From assembly GCA_031277995.1 (NCBI GenBank), contig JAITLH010000199.1, forward strand, positions 1-7,339: a stretch of 7,339 bases of DNA, written 5' to 3'. Positions 4,829 through 7,339 of this stretch are shown here, piece by piece. The notes below the pieces were generated by a model. It was not told the origin of the DNA. It was given only the letters and a program-made list of their open reading frames with translations, and did not search any database. Within the stretch, counting starts at the first letter, position 1, and the number at the start of each line of letters is the position of its first letter. Origin of the DNA: Deltaproteobacteria bacterium. GTDB lineage: Bacteria > Desulfobacterota > Desulfarculia > Adiutricales > Adiutricaceae. Position numbers and translations under genes: made by a program.

Positions 4829-7339
4829 ATGTTCAAAAGAACCCTTGTCAAAGTAGGTATCCTGGCCGCGTTAGCGCTGATCCTCCAGACCTCCCTGGCC
4901 CTGGCCCAAACCGGGCAAAAGGTGGCCGTGTCGCCCTATAGGCTTTTTGGCGTCACCGGCGCTCAATTAGAGCAGTTGGATAACCTAAGCCGCGGCTTGC
5001 TTGACGTTACGGTCAACGGGCTAAACACGCAAGGCTTTGTCCCCCTAAGCCTGGGTTCCCAGGTCCTTAACATGAGCGACCAGGCCGTGGCCGCCCAGGC
5101 CAAGCAGTTGGGGGCTGATTTCCTTCTCTTACCGAGCATGACCAGGTCCAGTTCGGGTTACTTTACCTTGACGGCGGAATTAAGGGCTTTGTCCCAAGGC
5201 CTTAAGGGCAGCGGGGAAATGTCAACGCAAGCCAACACGCCGGAGAATTTGCCCCAGGCGGCCGAGAGGTTGGTTTTGATGACCACCGACCACCTCTTTG
5301 GCGGCGGGGCCAGGGTGACCTCGGTTCAGATTACCGGGAGCGCCATGGTCGATAACCAAGCCATCCTTAATACCCTGCGCATTAGGGTCGGCGGCACCTA
5401 CAACGAGGCCAAGGCGGCTTCCGACATAAGGCGCCTCTACTCGATGGGTTATTTTGAAAACGTGACCGTCGAAGCGACCGACGTCTCCGGTGGTAAGGCG
5501 GTCAAATTCATCGTAACCGAGCGTCCCCAAATCGGCTCCATCGTTTTCCAAGGCAATACCAAGTACGATCAAGACGACCTTATGGACGAGGTTGGCGTAA
5601 AGCCCATGGACGTCGCGACCGACCAGCTCATGACCACGGCGGTATCGAATTTAACCAGGTTCTATAACGACAAGGGCTACCCCATGGTGGCCATCTCCTA
5701 CGAATTATTGCCGGGAGACGACAACCGGGCCAAGTTGGTTTTTAACATTAACGAAGGCGGCCGGATGTACATTAGGAGAATCTATTTTGAGGGGAATGAA
5801 TTTTATTCGGACGGCAAATTAAGGCGGCAAATCCAAAGCAAAACCAGGGGCGCCTTCACTTCTTGGCTTACCGGAAGCGGCAAACTGGACCGGGAAAAAC
5901 TGGCCAACGACTCTTTGATCTTGGAGCAGTTTTACGCCAAAAACGGTTTTCTCCAAACCCGGGTCGGTGAACCCGACATAAACGTCTCCGAAGACGGGGA
6001 CGGCTTCGACATCCTCTTTCCCATTTATGAGGGGCCCCGCTTTATGGTGGGCGAGGTGACCTTGGACGGGGACCTACTGGAAGATGACGATCCGGTCAAG
6101 ATGAAAAGGATGTTGGATCTGCCGGGCGAGAAGTGGTTTAACAGCGAACTGCTCCAAAACGACGTCAATACCCTCAAAACTTACTACGCCGATAAGGGCT
6201 ACGCCTATAACGTGGTCGAGCCCCAATACGGCGAACCCGATTCCGAAAACCGTTTGGACGTCACCATCATGGTCATGCCCAGGCAGCTGGTTTACTATAA
6301 CCGCATCACCATCGTGGGTAACGAAAAAACCCGGGACAAAGTCATCCGCCGCCATTTGGAAGTGGCCGAGGGGGATTTGACCACCTCCTCCAAACTGCTG
6401 GTAAGCAAAAATAACTTGATGAGAAGCGGGTTTTTTGAGGACGTCAACATCGTGACCGGACCCTCCGACGATCCCGAGGCCATGGACATGCGCGTGGAAG
6501 TTAAGGAAAGGCCCACGGGATCTTTCCAGATCGGCGCCGGTTACAGTAACTACAGCGGCATTTTTGGGGTCATGAAGATAACCCAGGATAACCTTTTTGG
6601 CTACGGTAGGCGCATCGCCTTGGAAGCCAACATCGGTTCCAGCAACAACTACTTTGACTTTTCCTTTACCGACCCGTGGGTTTTCGACATCCCCCTCATG
6701 GTCGGTTTTAATATTTTTAAGTATAAAAGCGAATACGATTACTTTGAAAAGGACTCGGTGGGCGGATCCATTAGGGCCGGTTACCCGGTTTTCGAGCGCT
6801 TCTACTTAACCGGTACCTATTCCTACGAAAGGATCGACATCACCAATCCCGGGGCGGTTTATTCGGCTTACTTACGAAGCATGATGGGAAATTCCATAAA
6901 TAGCGCCTTTACCATATCGCTTATGAGGGACACCCGTAACCACTACTTCCAGCCCACGGCCGGGGCCTCGGCCCGGGCCAGTTACACCGTGGCCACGCCC
7001 CTATTTGGCGGCGACACGGCCTATCATCGCTACGAGCTTGAGTACGCCCATTGGATCCCCATTACGCCCTTACCGGGCTGGGCCATCATGGGTCACGCCG
7101 AAATAGGGTACGTCACTCCCTACAAAAGAGACGGGCTACCCATCTATGAAAAATACCAGCTGGGCGGCATAAACTCCATTCGCGGTTACGATTGGTACGA
7201 GATCTCGCCCAAGGATCCCATAACCGGCGAAAACATCGGCGGCGAGAAAATGCTCGTCTTAAACTTCGAATTGACCTTTCCCCTTCTGTCCGAACAGGGC
7301 CTCTTCGGGGTGTTGTTTTACGACATGGGCAATGTCTGG
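4829..7339 (+). CDS. bamA: Outer membrane protein assembly factor BamA, 3' end outside window
   Basis: BamA (Omp85) is the outer-membrane core of the machine that folds and inserts beta-barrel proteins. The frame is open for 837 codons to the last base with no break. Residues 1-26 are a signal peptide (positive M-F-K-R, hydrophobic core, A-L-A before Q27). Residues ~29-155 resemble TolB-N/CsgG-like domains (K-V-A-V-S-P-Y near the start, L-G-A-D-F-L-L later) and are absent from E. coli BamA. Five POTRA domains follow at about 162-233, 234-311, 312-403, 404-486 and 487-562, most with the usual G-Y-F or K-G-Y turn. The barrel starts near 563 with T-G-S-F-Q-I-G-A-G-Y. The conserved loop-6 VRGF-type motif is I-R-G-Y (784-787, Arg 785), in G-G-I-N-S-I-R-G-Y. 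The window ends at Y-D-M-G-N-V-W, which in relatives precedes the last few strands, so roughly 50-80 residues are missing. The start is supported by GGAG. It lies 269 bases after lolD, probably with its own promoter. Confidence 0.96.
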   Translation, partial: MFKRTLVKVGILAALALILQTSLALAQTGQKVAVSPYRLFGVTGAQLEQLDNLSRGLLDVTVNGLNTQGFVPLSLGSQVLNMSDQAVAAQAKQLGADFLLLPSMTRSSSGYFTLTAELRALSQGLKGSGEMSTQANTPENLPQAAERLVLMTTDHLFGGGARVTSVQITGSAMVDNQAILNTLRIRVGGTYNEAKAASDIRRLYSMGYFENVTVEATDVSGGKAVKFIVTERPQIGSIVFQGNTKYDQDDLMDEVGVKPMDVATDQLMTTAVSNLTRFYNDKGYPMVAISYELLPGDDNRAKLVFNINEGGRMYIRRIYFEGNEFYSDGKLRRQIQSKTRGAFTSWLTGSGKLDREKLANDSLILEQFYAKNGFLQTRVGEPDINVSEDGDGFDILFPIYEGPRFMVGEVTLDGDLLEDDDPVKMKRMLDLPGEKWFNSELLQNDVNTLKTYYADKGYAYNVVEPQYGEPDSENRLDVTIMVMPRQLVYYNRITIVGNEKTRDKVIRRHLEVAEGDLTTSSKLLVSKNNLMRSGFFEDVNIVTGPSDDPEAMDMRVEVKERPTGSFQIGAGYSNYSGIFGVMKITQDNLFGYGRRIALEANIGSSNNYFDFSFTDPWVFDIPLMVGFNIFKYKSEYDYFEKDSVGGSIRAGYPVFERFYLTGTYSYERIDITNPGAVYSAYLRSMMGNSINSAFTISLMRDTRNHYFQPTAGASARASYTVATPLFGGDTAYHRYELEYAHWIPITPLPGWAIMGHAEIGYVTPYKRDGLPIYEKYQLGGINSIRGYDWYEISPKDPITGENIGGEKMLVLNFELTFPLLSEQGLFGVLFYDMGNVW

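Noticed and set aside
5222..6516. Several minus-strand frames inside bamA
   Set aside because: The + strand frame is continuous and matches BamA throughout; the opposite frames show no domain.
6597..6809. 70-codon + strand frame inside the BamA barrel region
   Set aside because: Out of frame with a continuous BamA reading frame; Thr/Ser/Pro-rich string typical of a shadow.

Overview
The window reads as a chromosomal housekeeping segment of a Gram-negative bacterium. All recognisable genes lie on the + strand and concern protein synthesis or outer-membrane biogenesis. The order lysS - lolC-type permease - lolD - bamA, the TolB/CsgG-like domain ahead of the POTRA domains of BamA, and the single LolC/E permease next to lolD fit the former Deltaproteobacteria (Desulfobacterota, Desulfovibrio-like or relatives). 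This is a lineage inference from gene order and protein style, not a database result. There is no sign of a phage, transposon, CRISPR array or RNA gene.

Layout. (1) 1-336: the C-terminal end of a histidine phosphotransfer (HPt) protein, cut by the window start. It ends in a very acidic tail and an amber stop. (2) 337-651: a 315-base gap. It holds a GGN-CCN hexamer repeat that would read as Gly-Pro in the HPt frame beyond the stop, a 32-base AT-rich near-palindrome, a terminator-like hairpin with a T-run, a near-consensus sigma70 promoter (TTGATA, 17 bases, TAAAAT), and a T-rich leader with a hairpin just before lysS. (3) 652-2199: lysS, class II lysyl-tRNA synthetase. (4) 2227-3582: LolC/LolF-type permease, 27 bases downstream. 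(5) 3663-4559: lolD ATPase, with an unusual low-complexity N-terminal extension. (6) 4560-4828: a 269-base gap with hairpins, a possible terminator, a TTGACA element and a good Shine-Dalgarno site. (7) 4829-7339: bamA, open to the window end, with a signal peptide, an extra N-terminal domain, five POTRA domains and most of the barrel.

How the genes work together. The permease and LolD should form the inner-membrane ABC machine that extracts mature lipoproteins and hands them to LolA. BamA is the core of the outer-membrane machine that folds beta-barrel proteins, and its partner subunits are usually lipoproteins delivered by Lol. The lol and bamA genes therefore form an envelope-biogenesis group, with lysS as a housekeeping leader gene. 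The lysS promoter probably drives lysS-lolC-lolD. The gap before bamA suggests partial termination and a separate promoter.

I see no clearly new biological system. The points most worth a second look are the in-frame Gly-Pro tract behind the amber stop of the HPt gene, the lineage-specific additions to LolD, LolC and BamA, and the structured gap before bamA.
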